DNA from: Melanopsichium pennsylvanicum
Taxonomy: Eukaryota > Basidiomycota > Ustilaginomycetes > Ustilaginales
NCBI GenBank assembly: GCA_900208305.1
Contig: OAPG01000003.1
Span: 310,001 to 374,000, forward strand
Direction: 5' to 3'
Length of the DNA: 64,000 bases
Below, one piece after another: positions 20,207 to 29,733 of this stretch. The position numbers and the translations under genes were made by a program. How positions within the stretch are numbered: position 1 is the first letter of the stretch; each line of letters begins with the position of its first letter. The notes beneath the pieces are model-generated. The model was not told the origin of the DNA, searched no databases, and was given only the letters and a program-made list of their open reading frames with translations.

Positions 20207-21352
20207 TTACTTCTGAGGAGTAGCCTTGATAATGAGCGGAATAAGCGCGCCAGTTGGTGGACTGATCCTGTAATGGCCTACGACGCGGAAGATGCTTTGC
20301 ATCACACCACTATGCGAAGTAAGGGAAATGACCTGATCATTTTGAGCCTCGTTCCACACTTGTGTGAGTGCTTGTTGGATCCTAGCATCCAGATGGCTCT
20401 CTTGCTCCCTTGTTGTTGTCCACAAAGCGTCCTGTTCGGCAAACCCACGCTCAAAGTCGACGTTAGGGTAGTCCTTGTGCAATGCCGACTTTGTACGACG
20501 TTGATCACACGTGTGTTCTCCGTACTCTTCACGCAAAAGTTCTTTCACTTCGGCTAACATGGTTTTCGGTCCACCAATGCGAGAGAGGATATCATGCAAA
20601 AGACCATCCGCTCCACCTTGCCCCTGCTGCTGATTGGTGGATCTGGTGCGATTTGGGTTCTGCACCAAGATCTTGTCATACGATATCTCGAGTGTACTCA
20701 AAGCCCTACTGAGAGGACTGCAATACAGTCGAGTGGGTAGAGGCGCAGAATCTTGCTGCTTGAGCATGGTCATCCAACCATCATTTACCGCTTGAGCCTG
20801 CTGCACACCAACTTCCGTCAATCTTGCATCAGGTCCCCAAGTAATGTTGCCATCGGTATTAAGTTGACTCCAGTAGCTATCCCAGAGTGGGGTGCCGTAC
20901 TTGGTCTCTGCAACATTGTGGAAGCCCTGACCGTGTCGACCAGCGTAGACAAGTTTGTACTGCGAACCATCTTGGTGAGAGCCATCGAGGTTGAGTTGCA
21001 AGAGGGTGCGCGTGACTTCTGCCCAGGTGGTGTTGTCGCGAAGACCAAAATTGGGGGCGACTGCGGGTAGAGACGTGCCTTCAACCGTATCGTACTTGAA
21101 GAAGCCGGTGTAAGCCTGTATTGTCAGCATCATGAAGAGAGAGAAAGATCAGATTAGTTTCTCATAAGCATTTGGCATCAAGATAGTAAATTTTGTAGGA
21201 GGTGAAGAGTACCGAGGCACACTCACAGTGAAGGTGTGCGATTTGGCCTGCATAGCGAATGGGTTCCAAAAGGGAATGACGAAAGCAGGAGATGCCTGAA
21301 CGCTGTACACAGCGACAACGATAAGAGCGAGGAGTGCAGACGGCGAGACCAT
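20207..21352 (-). CDS. secreted histidine phosphatase (phosphoglycerate-mutase superfamily)
   Basis: Two exons, 21352-21227 and 21115-20207, give 344 aa; the 111-nt intron (GTGAGT, CTGAC branch, CAG) falls between codons. Exon 1 encodes a signal peptide (MVSPSALLALIVVAVYSVQA, cleavage near residue 20). The catalytic RHG motif is in LVYAGRHGQGFHN (residues about 100), a later REEYGEHTC segment could supply the acid, and the second catalytic His is in LTSHSGVMQSIF (about 315). Several N-glycosylation sequons (NTT, NIT, NRT) fit secretion. Related fungal proteins include broad-specificity phosphomonoesterases; the substrate is unknown. Its start faces the 3' end of the ErdS gene. Confidence 0.88.
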
Positions 21353-22459
21353 TTCGAATCTCAAAATCAGCAAGTGTAGGTACTGTCGCTGCTGTGACGC
21401 TTGGCAGAATGAACAACTTACGATGAAAATCTGATGCGAGAGGATCTAGGGCTATATATGTGATTTCTGTTTCGACCAGCGCGAAAGCAGAAAGTGTTGT
21501 TTTCGCTCGTGTGAAGTCAAGGTGTTGGCCCACGTGCAGGAAAGTTATAGAGGGGGATGGACGGACGAGTCGATGCAAAGGAAATAGGCGAAGCGACACA
21601 AACGAGGATGCGAAAGAGAGGGAGGAAAAGTAGGATTGATGTGTGATACAGTACGATGTAGAAGAAAGGTTAAGGATCACAACCCCGGCGGCGGAAGTAG
21701 CAGAGTCCTTCTTCCCCCCCGCTCTGAGGTGCACCCTGCAGAACCTTGACCAACAATATGCCAAGCTCGCCTTTCTTCCTAAATCTGCAGTCCAAGCAAC
21801 CGGAATCTTCCACACTCAACTCACACCCAGCTCTCCATACGCCCGAGCACCCTGCGAGCCATTTCATCAGTCGGAACCACACAAAGACAGAGCAATGATG
21901 TATGCACGTCGAAAGGGATCGATTAGAATACTGGAGCAAGGAATCGAGGAGGGGCACGTTCTGAACCCTGTTCACAGTACGCCGGGCGAGTGGTTCAACG
22001 TGCGCAAATTCCGCGCATAGCAATTCGTGCTGACATCCCGTATTCCCACCGTTCACTCGATAGAAGGTTTACCATGCTCACAGTTGATTCGTTAACCTGT
22101 CAAACATCGGTCTTTGTACAGTATGACATGCCAGGAACACAAGTCGTTCCTCACTCTGTCATTCATACCGGGGAAAGACCGAAGATTCGAATCTGCAGAT
22201 CGCAATCTCGTCCGCCGGACAATTCTGCTCGACCCCGACCTGAAGGACATCCAAACGAACGTCGAGGCCAACCAACATTGTTGCCTGCGATGCAAATCTC
22301 CACAGGCTAACACGCTAGAATGTAGAAACAATGTGGTATCATCAAAGACTCGAAACAAAAGCCTAAATCAAGTCATGTACAAATCCTATCTATAACATTA
22401 GCACTTCTGCAATCCGTAAATGTATATAAGATCACAACCTCTTCTTCTTGCCGGCTCCT
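21353..22459. other. 1.1-kb intergenic region, no gene recognised
   Basis: Promoter of the secreted phosphatase and 3' flank of ErdS. Short frames on both strands (for example 21643-22020) lack coding character. Two TTCGAATC-like stretches were checked as tRNA T-loops and do not fold into a tRNA. Confidence 0.4.
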
Positions 22460-25456
22460 CTATTGCTTGAAGAACCCAACAATGGCTTGAATTCCAGCGG
22501 GAGACAAACCGTGCCTTGGGTAGCAAACGTATACCCTATCCTCCGTCGCGCCGAGTTTCTGCCTGAACTCTCCCTTGTTGGTCAGCTTGTTGTGCTCTGC
22601 GATGGTGCCGTAGGCCTTGGTGAGCCATTTGGTCGTCATTTTGCTCAGACCGTGCTTGGCGACCAACGTTGCAGTAGCAGATGCACCAAAAGTCATCTTG
22701 GATCCAGCATTATTTTCTAGAGCGTGTAGGATGACGTGCTCAATCGTACCGTTGGGTGCACCGGGGAAGTCCAGCGCCCACTTGATATGCCATCCGTTCT
22801 GAGGCGACAGCTGGTGGAGCACCACCATGGCGCATACCTTGCCCGTACTGTCACGAGCAATGTAGTAGACACGGTGCTCCATGTCACGCCATGGGTGGAC
22901 GTCAGTCATGTGTACTTGCTCGCCCTTGCGATTTTTGCGCCAATCCTCAATACGTTGATCGGTTTCTCGTACAACGTCGTCGGGAACGTCTTCGTTCAGA
23001 GAGTACGACTCGATCTTGATCCCCTCCTTGCGTGCATGGCGCACTTTCTTCTGAATGTCGGGATCGTGGCGTGCAGGGTTCTTGGCAGGGTCCTCAATGC
23101 GTTCTTCTGCTGAACACGAGAGAGTGCACCAATTGAGTCGACCACCTAGGATCTCCTCGACCTCTTCGCAGACCATCATCCAGATAGGTTTGAGCTTGGC
23201 CTCCTTCTTGATAAATTGCAGGAAGGCCGAGACAACCTGAGTCAACTGATTCCTATCGCAAAGTGGATCACCGATGATCATAGCATACCCCTTGAAGGGC
23301 GAGTAGCCAACTGCAGCACCGGTGTCGGTGTGTCGCCACAACTTGTACCGGTCATCGAGCCAGGCCGTGTTGGAGGCATCACCATAATTGGCGATCAACT
23401 TTTCCAGTGGTTGCATGTCGCGCAGCTCGCTCTCGCCATCTGCTTTGAGCGCCACTCGCGGATGCTTCCAGGGAGGAGGGTTCGTGCTGGCCTCTGGATG
23501 ACGCAGCTCGTCGTCCGCATTCTTCTGCAATGGAAGACTGCGAGGATCACGGTGGAAGAGAGTTCCAAGACGGACGTCGCCCAAGTTGAGGTAGAGCATC
23601 ACCAGACGCTCAAGACCGATACCGCAACCAGCATGGGGAGGCGCACCAAGTCGGAAACCTTCGAGATACTCGTCCATGCCCTTGGACGACATTGCGAGAC
23701 GCTGCATCTTCTTTTCGAGCTCTTCGATGTCATGAATACGCTGACCACCAGTGCAGATCTCCTGACCGCGGATGAAAATGTCGAACGAGTTGGTGACCTT
23801 GGAATCCTCCTTGTCTTCCATAGCGTAGAAGGGTCGCACAGAGGTGGGGAACTTGTCGAGGATGTAGTAGTCGGTATTGTACTTTTCCTTGATCAGCTCA
23901 CCTAGGCGGATCTCAGCACGGGTGTGAAGATCCTCATCCTCCTTCGGCACGCTTCCATCTTCTTCTACGTAGCCAGAGTCGCGCAGAATGCGAACGCCCT
24001 GAGCAAAGGGAAGAATGAGCGTGTCTTCGGGGTATACAAGGTCCTCGTGGGGGAAGTGTCGCTTGATGAGCTCTCGCTCGGCTTTGAAATTGTCCCTCAA
24101 GATAGTAAAGATGCTTTTGAGCATGCCGTCGATGACCTTGATGGCATCATAGTAGTGTACGATCTCCATCTCGATATCGAGACCGGTGTACTCGGTCAAG
24201 TGGCGAGCCGTGTTGGAGTTCTCGGCACGAAAGACGGGACCGATCTCGTAGACGCGCTTTAAGTCGGCAGCAATGCACATCTGCTTGAAAAGCTGGGGAG
24301 ATTGGGCCAGGAAAGCGGGACGGCCAAAGTAGTCAAGTATAAAGACGCTTGAGCCGGACTCGGAAGCACCGCCCTGCAGCTTGGGGGTATGGATTTCCAT
24401 AAAGCCGTTCTTGTCGAGATGTGATCGAAAGCTGTTGCAGATGGCAGCATTGACGCGGAAGATGGCCTGAGCGGTGGGTGTGCGAAGATCGATGATACGG
24501 TTTGTGAGACGGACGCGCTGAGTGATGACGGGACCTTCTTGCGTCTCAATGGAGTGATTCTCATCTCGGGGACCACTTTCGCCGTCCAAGTCAGTGGCGT
24601 GACCACTGGCACTACCTCCGCTGCCGCTTTCGGTGTCATCGCTCTTCTTGAGAACAAGATCGGCATCGTAGACGTTGAAAGGAAGGGTCTCTTTGGGTTG
24701 AGCAACGAGGTAAAGCTGTTGGACCTTGATCTCGGCACGCTGGGTAGTGGCACCCGTGATAGGCTCGCGAGGCTTTTGGAGCTTGCCGCGAACTAGCACG
24801 ATTGACTCTAGCGGCAAACGCTTAGCCCATCGGACCATATGTCCAGTAATGACGAGGTTCTCCTCAGCCAGCACAGCCTGAATAGTAGAGATTTGCTGTC
24901 GCAGGACAATGAAGACGAGATGCGAGCTGACATCGCGGATCGTGTGGATGCGAGCCCGCAGCGTTACCGTGTCACCGATCTGGGCATCGTCGCAGATGGT
25001 AAAGATGTTAGCCCACTTGTCGTGCTCCTTGTTCCAATCGGCTGGGTATTGTTCACCGTAGCGGGCACGCTGCTCGGGAGTCTCGATCTGAGCGGCCAGC
25101 AGATCGGACTTACGACGAGCCATTGCGATTTTTTCCTTGACCTTTTCCTGCTCGATGGCCTTGCGCTCCTTTTCCTCCTTCCGCTGGGCCCTCTTGACCG
25201 CGCTGGGACGAGGCTCATCGAGACTGTTGCTGCGAGAGGTTGAGGTGCGAGAACCAGAAAGCGAGTGACCGGAGAAGATGTGTGAGAGTCGAAACTTTTT
25301 GTCGGTATCAGCAGCGCTCCGGTTCGAATCTACGGTCGACTTTGTTGTAAGTGCTCCATTGGGTGTGGTTGGGCCGCTGCTGAGAGAGCTGGAATCTTTA
25401 GAGCTGTCATGCTCGCCAGACGAGCCCTTGAGAGAGTGCACAGCGCGCTTCAACAT
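22460..25456 (-). CDS. erdS: ergosteryl-3-beta-O-L-aspartate synthase (AspRS-DUF2156 fusion)
   Basis: 998 aa from the ATG at 25456-25454; an upstream in-frame Met at 25537 would add 27 residues. After a Ser-rich, Lys/Glu-rich N-terminal extension comes a class II aspartyl-tRNA synthetase: OB-fold anticodon domain (VTLRARIHTIRDVSSHLVFIVL, residues about 165-185), motif 2 (VFRAENSNTARHLTEYTGLD, near 405) and motif 3 (GCGIGLERLVMLYL, near 620). Residues about 665-998 form a DUF2156 aminoacyl-tRNA transferase (GYSPFKGYAMIIGDP, GWHIKWALDFPGAP, KMTFGASAT). This architecture defines ErdS, which charges tRNA-Asp and transfers Asp to the 3-hydroxyl of ergosterol (work of Yakobov and co-workers). The enzyme may be cytosolic or membrane-associated. 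That it is ErdS rather than the housekeeping AspRS follows from the fused DUF2156; activity is inferred. Confidence 0.92.
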   Translation of the reverse strand: MLKRAVHSLKGSSGEHDSSKDSSSLSSGPTTPNGALTTKSTVDSNRSAADTDKKFRLSHIFSGHSLSGSRTSTSRSNSLDEPRPSAVKRAQRKEEKERKAIEQEKVKEKIAMARRKSDLLAAQIETPEQRARYGEQYPADWNKEHDKWANIFTICDDAQIGDTVTLRARIHTIRDVSSHLVFIVLRQQISTIQAVLAEENLVITGHMVRWAKRLPLESIVLVRGKLQKPREPITGATTQRAEIKVQQLYLVAQPKETLPFNVYDADLVLKKSDDTESGSGGSASGHATDLDGESGPRDENHSIETQEGPVITQRVRLTNRIIDLRTPTAQAIFRVNAAICNSFRSHLDKNGFMEIHTPKLQGGASESGSSVFILDYFGRPAFLAQSPQLFKQMCIAADLKRVYEIGPVFRAENSNTARHLTEYTGLDIEMEIVHYYDAIKVIDGMLKSIFTILRDNFKAERELIKRHFPHEDLVYPEDTLILPFAQGVRILRDSGYVEEDGSVPKEDEDLHTRAEIRLGELIKEKYNTDYYILDKFPTSVRPFYAMEDKEDSKVTNSFDIFIRGQEICTGGQRIHDIEELEKKMQRLAMSSKGMDEYLEGFRLGAPPHAGCGIGLERLVMLYLNLGDVRLGTLFHRDPRSLPLQKNADDELRHPEASTNPPPWKHPRVALKADGESELRDMQPLEKLIANYGDASNTAWLDDRYKLWRHTDTGAAVGYSPFKGYAMIIGDPLCDRNQLTQVVSAFLQFIKKEAKLKPIWMMVCEEVEEILGGRLNWCTLSCSAEERIEDPAKNPARHDPDIQKKVRHARKEGIKIESYSLNEDVPDDVVRETDQRIEDWRKNRKGEQVHMTDVHPWRDMEHRVYYIARDSTGKVCAMVVLHQLSPQNGWHIKWALDFPGAPNGTIEHVILHALENNAGSKMTFGASATATLVAKHGLSKMTTKWLTKAYGTIAEHNKLTNKGEFRQKLGATEDRVYVCYPRHGLSPAGIQAIVGFFKQ

Positions 25457-27080
25457 CGTAGCTAGGTGTCTAGGTTGCGTGTGGAGGTGACTTGTATCCT
25501 CCGCAACAGTTTGAGGATCAAGATGAAGCTCAATCAAGCCAATATGATCGATGCTGCAACGTTAGGACTGACAGGCTGATGTGAGTGAGAGGGGTCGTTT
25601 CACGGTAGCAGTCCACACAGTCGAGACTCGACGTGGATATGATACCGAGGCGCAAAATTTGGTGAAGATGAGGGAGGTAGGAACAGGGACTAGATCGAGG
25701 TTGAGGGGAGAAGGAGGGTGAGGGGGCGGAGGACAAAAGCATAGCAGTCCTGAGGAGAGCTGATGAACTTGATATGTACTTAGCAAGACGGGGGGACGTC
25801 GGGCTGAATCGGTCTGGCTCTTTGCCTTAGCGAGGCACGGTCAGGTTAAGGGCCGGGGCTATGACCGTGTCGAGGGCAATGACAGAGCGTTGCGAGACGA
25901 CATCGACAGCGACCCTTGATGAGAGCATCGGGCAGAAGCTCGCAGCATTGCAGTCATTCATGCGGCAGTTGGTCACAGGCTCTAGCTACTTTGGGACGTC
26001 AAAGGATGACGCATAGTGGTAGGTAGCAGGGCCCTATATCGTGCTGCTTCTTTTTTGCAGGAACAGTCAGAATGACTCTTGAGACCGGCCAGTCATTCGC
26101 TTGCACACTCTGTAATGTAGCTGCCAGACAAGTAGTTTCTCCCTCAGTTAGCAGGAAAAGCTTGTTGGCCCCTGTCAAAGAAAGTGTCTTGATCTCGCCG
26201 AACTGCTCGTTCTGCGGCTCGACGAATCAAGAGTCGGTTTTAAAGTTGATGCGGCTTGGCTTTTCATCGTCGTCATTCCTGCCACTTTCACCGCCCTCGA
26301 TACCGCCTGGGCGACCACTATGTCCGATCCATCCTTCCGCAAGTTATCCATGTCTGAAGCAGCGTTGCCATTTCTTTTCAGCACAACCATGTCAGACGCC
26401 AGAGAAAAACAAAACAAAAAATACAAAATAAAAAATAAACTACCTTAACGATCAGCGGAACAAATAGCCGGTGCCGCGACTCCGAACTGCACGCTCTGAC
26501 ATCCAGGCTAAGTCCAAGAGTGACTTTATTTACACTGTGCTACGGACAGAGCCCTCCGCAACGCCATTTGACCACACAAGCAAGATGGTATATCACTGCT
26601 TATCGAGATTGAGCGAGCAAGGGCGTTTTCGCAGCGACGCATGCTAGACCATATTCAGAGCAGAAGGGAGGCGGTGGGGTGGTTTTTTTACAAACGGTTA
26701 GATTTTGTGTGTCAAAAAGGTGCCGTAGCTCGGATACTGTGGAGCTGCTCTTGCCCTAAAAACGGCCAAATCTGGTAGGGAGAACGACGAAAAGCGCTTG
26801 ATACAGCCGGCTGAGTCACTGCGTGATGATACACGTCTTCATGAATTCTTATCGAGCCACAAGGTCCCGGATGAGAGGGCAGAACGAAGGAAAGGGCAAG
26901 AGATGCAAGGGTCCGCTCGTTTCGGGTCATACCAGTAACAGTGGCGACGAAGCAAATAAAAGTCCACGGAAACAGTATTATAGGGGAATTTGGGGAATTT
27001 CGCGCACTGTCTCGTGATGTTGCGACACGCGAATAAAAAGACGTCGTTGTGCGTCTGCATGCGTTTACATTTTATTTAAT
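25457..27080. other. 1.6-kb intergenic region, no gene recognised
   Basis: Upstream of ErdS on the minus strand, running into repeat-derived DNA. Short frames at 26072-26431 (+) and 26175-26426 (-) overlap one another, have no domain and end in A-rich low complexity near 26400. I do not call them genes. Confidence 0.4.
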
Positions 27081-27114
27081 TTTTCTTTCAAACTCCACTG
27101 CTGACTGATCTTGA

Positions 27115-27712
27115 ATGACCCATAACTATTATTTTGAAAGGCTGTTGAACATTCCTCAAAAAGCACGTACAGTAGTACAGTTGCATCCAAAATTGCCTGG
27201 AATTCTCAAGTCCCTTTCCATGATGATAACAAACACCCTATATTCTCTTGGACAACACCTACTTTGTGTCATATGCTTGAAAAGCTTGGATAATCTGCTA
27301 CAAGAATACATGAGAAAGGAAGGGTGGTCCCACCAAAGAACATGCCAGAATTTAGGTTGGCACTTTTGGAAGCCCCTCCTCCACCTCAATGATGCTTCTT
27401 GTGTAACTCATCAATTTTGCACAGAATTGAGCCAACAAACCATGCTCAGAACTTCATTTGATTGTAGATAATATCAACAAAGATGTTTCACAAAGATGTT
27501 TCAGGGTGGTTTTGACAAGCTTAGGACAACGTATAGCAATACTGCTGTCAACATGGCAAGAAAGGCAAAAAATTGAAATGGGAAGGACTAAAGACACCAC
27601 TGCTCACCTATTCCAGGTCAAAGAGCTGTTCCAAGCAGGGTTCTCAACTAGAGAAATTTCAGGGACCAGTGTGCTAAACTCAAGTACTGGTTCAAAGACA
27701 CAATTTTACTGA
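27115..27712 (+). pseudogene. degenerate Tc1/mariner-like transposase fragment
   Basis: At 27578-27660 the plus strand reads MGRTKDTTAH, then QVKELFQAGFSTREIS. This resembles the N-terminal helix-turn-helix of Tc1/mariner transposases, with the expected basic start and the AGFSTREIS turn. The frame then degenerates and stops at 27712, exactly where the inverted repeat arm at 27716 begins. The preceding 450 bp contain only weak transposase-like traces (a DNKHP-type stretch) and stops in every frame. It is a relic; the assignment rests on about 27 residues. Confidence 0.4.
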
Positions 27713-27715
27713 TAC

Positions 27716-27991
27716 TACAGCACCTCAACTATAGGCAGAACCTCAACTGCAGCAACAAAACCTCAATTGTAGCCATCACCAACATTGACAATGGCTCCCA
27801 CAGGCTCTAAAAGTCTCAACAAGAATAAACACCTGCATCAAGAACACTTGTGCAATGTGAAGATTGTACAATATCCAGACAAGGCTGCATTACCTCTGAA
27901 TAGAGTGTTCACAGTAACTAGTCAGCTTGGTGTCAGGGGCCAATGTGCCTAACTTGGGGTTCTGTTTGATATCTGGTGAAACCTGGGGTTT
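27716..27991 (-). repeat. left inverted arm of an older smut repeat, cut by the chromovirus
   Basis: Reverse-complemented, this stretch matches the right flank of the retroelement, sharing GTTGAGGTTCTGCCTATAGT, GTGAACACTC(T/C)(A/G)TTCAG and the GATATC(T/C)GGTGAAA unit. The two arms are inverted relative to one another and face inward to the chromovirus. The element therefore inserted into a palindromic or paired older repeat. Confidence 0.7.
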
Positions 27992-28423
27992 TGTTAGTGC
28001 CTACCAACCGGAGTCCAAAGAGGGGGTGCTCGGCCCCCCTCCCAATTGAGCGATCGTCGTGATCGGGCCCCAACCGACCCTCTCCGGACCCCTCGCAGCG
28101 GAGCGGTCGGCCTGACACGATCCTCCTACCGCCCAACCGCGGCTGGCCCCTCCGTACGTAAAATACGACCGTCGGCAACCTAACATTGTAACGCCGCGGT
28201 GGGAAGTGACCGATAGCTCCTGTACCTTACCACCCCGCCCCCCGCCTGACATGAGGTTGCCTCCGGACCTTGTCGCATGTATTACTTAGTTAGCTCTATA
28301 GCAACGCAGTAGTGTGCTCTGACCCCCGACCGCCTGTGTCGCCCACGCCTACGACCTCTCCGTACCCGTAGACTCCATCCCGGCTGTAGCCGCCCGCGGT
28401 ATCTAGACCCTACAGCCTTAACA
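27992..28423 (+). repeat. 5' LTR (432 bp)
   Basis: Begins TGTTAGTGCCTACC and ends GCCTTAACA. It differs from the 3' LTR at 28044 (A for G), 28072 (A for G) and 28271 (T for C). Each difference is the deaminated form, present only in the 5' copy. Confidence 0.97.
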
Positions 28424-28462
28424 TTACATGCAACCTCCCCACGGGACGACGTCGTAACCAAG

Positions 28463-29698
28463 ATGAGTACACGCTCCAACCGACGAAACCAAACGGACGC
28501 CTCCCCCCAAGCGGAGGGAGACGCTCCCACCATCTCCCCCAGCGGAGACGAGCCCGCCAGCGTCGTTGCACCCTCGGGCAAACCGCCCGCCGCCCTGACC
28601 ACCTTGGTCCAAGGGCAAGTGGATATCCTGGCGCTTCTGCGTGAAACCTCTGAACAACAGCGGCGCATTACCGCTCTGTTAGAGGCCGCCTTCTTCCCCA
28701 GGGAGGATCAACCTAGACCGGAGTCTTCCCAGCACCACCAAGGAGCAACCGCTGCCCAGGTTCCCCCGCCAACCGTAGCCCCCGTCTACGTGGAGGCCGC
28801 ACCCCGCGAGCCAGAGATTCGACTCCAGGCTCCGGAATGGGACGGCAGCCAAGACAAACTGGAGGACTTCTTGGATCAATGCGAACTCAACTTCGAGGCT
28901 AATCCCTCCAAGTTTCCGACGGATGCCCGTCGCATCATGTTTGCCATCGGCAACATGACGGGCAAACCACGAACCCGCATTTGCAATGTGCGACAACAGG
29001 AGGGGGAGGATCCGCCCTGGATGAGCTCCTGGAGGGCCTTCTGCGCCGACCTCCGTTGCGTCCATGGCGATCCCGACCCCAGCTACACCGCACGCCTCCA
29101 ACTGAATGCCCTCCGCCAGAAGGGATCAGTATCGGAGCACGCGGCGGAGTTCATGTCGCTGACGGCCAAATCGCACCTGACTGACCAGCAGCAGGCGTTG
29201 ATGCTGTTCGAACAAAGCCTCCGGCCGCGCCTACGGGAAAAGCTCACCCACGTGCCGATGACCGACATCCGTGACTTCATCAACGCCGCCATTGTCACGG
29301 AGCGCCGGATGCAGGTGATACAGGAGGCCACAACAAGACCCACGGAATCACAGCTGCAACACTGACCGCCCCTCCCAGCCGTGACGGCCAAACGAGAGCC
29401 CCCGGAGGGACCCCGCAAAATGGAACGACCTCCACTACCGGCCAAGGACCCTACGCGTGATGCGGCGGAACGCCTCCGCCAGCACCGACGGACCAACAGG
29501 CAGTGCTTCGGCTGCGGTGGCAGCAACCATTTGGCCCGTGACTGCCCGAAGGCGCCCCAAACACAAACTCTCCGGGCACATGCTATTTCATTCGACAACG
29601 ATTCCGGTACTATACTCGTCAACCCCATGGATGACGGGTCAGCCTCCAACCCCGACAGTGACCTATCGGATTCGGAGGATCCCCCGGAGGGAAACTAA
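28463..29698 (+). pseudogene. gag: chromovirus gag with one internal stop
   Basis: The ATG at 28463 opens a 411-codon frame ending at TAA 29696-29698, interrupted once by TGA at 29363-29365. Residues about 110-290 form the capsid-like helical part (PEWDGSQDKLEDFLDQCELNF, LTDQQQALMLFEQSLRPRL), which is typical of Ty3/gypsy Gag. After the stop the same frame encodes a basic nucleocapsid with a CCHC zinc knuckle, CFGCGGSNHLARDC. Gag should coat genomic RNA and build the particle. The stop separates capsid from nucleocapsid in this copy; because frame and motifs stay intact on both sides, I regard it as a recent nonsense change, though readthrough is conceivable. Confidence 0.85.
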
Positions 29699-29733
29699 GG
29701 GTCGATGGGTTCCTTCGGTCCGAACCCATCGAC
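29689..29733 (+). promoter_or_regulatory. -1 ribosomal frameshift signal joining gag to pol
   Basis: The heptamer GGGAAAC (29689-29695) is in the required phase (G_GGA_AAC) at the last two gag codons, directly before the TAA. After 5 nt there is a perfect 12-bp hairpin: 29701-29712 pairs with 29722-29733 around a 9-nt loop. The pol frame is -1 relative to gag and is open across the site (from 29662). Slippery site, spacer and stem match the established rules for -1 frameshifting. A pseudoknot partner for the loop was not worked out. Confidence 0.85.

Noticed and set aside
22140..22230. TTCGAATC sequence suggesting a tRNA T-arm
   Set aside because: No acceptor, D or anticodon stems could be paired around it at tRNA distances.
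26072..26431. Open frame of 119 codons downstream of the ErdS promoter
   Set aside because: Starts with ATG and has a few Cys pairs, but there is no recognisable domain, it overlaps an equally long antisense frame, and it ends in A-rich low complexity.
28001..28252. Minus-strand open frames in both LTRs (also 35842-36239)
   Set aside because: They lie wholly inside the LTRs, are duplicated because the LTRs are, and show Gly/Arg-rich composition typical of a GC-rich antisense shadow.
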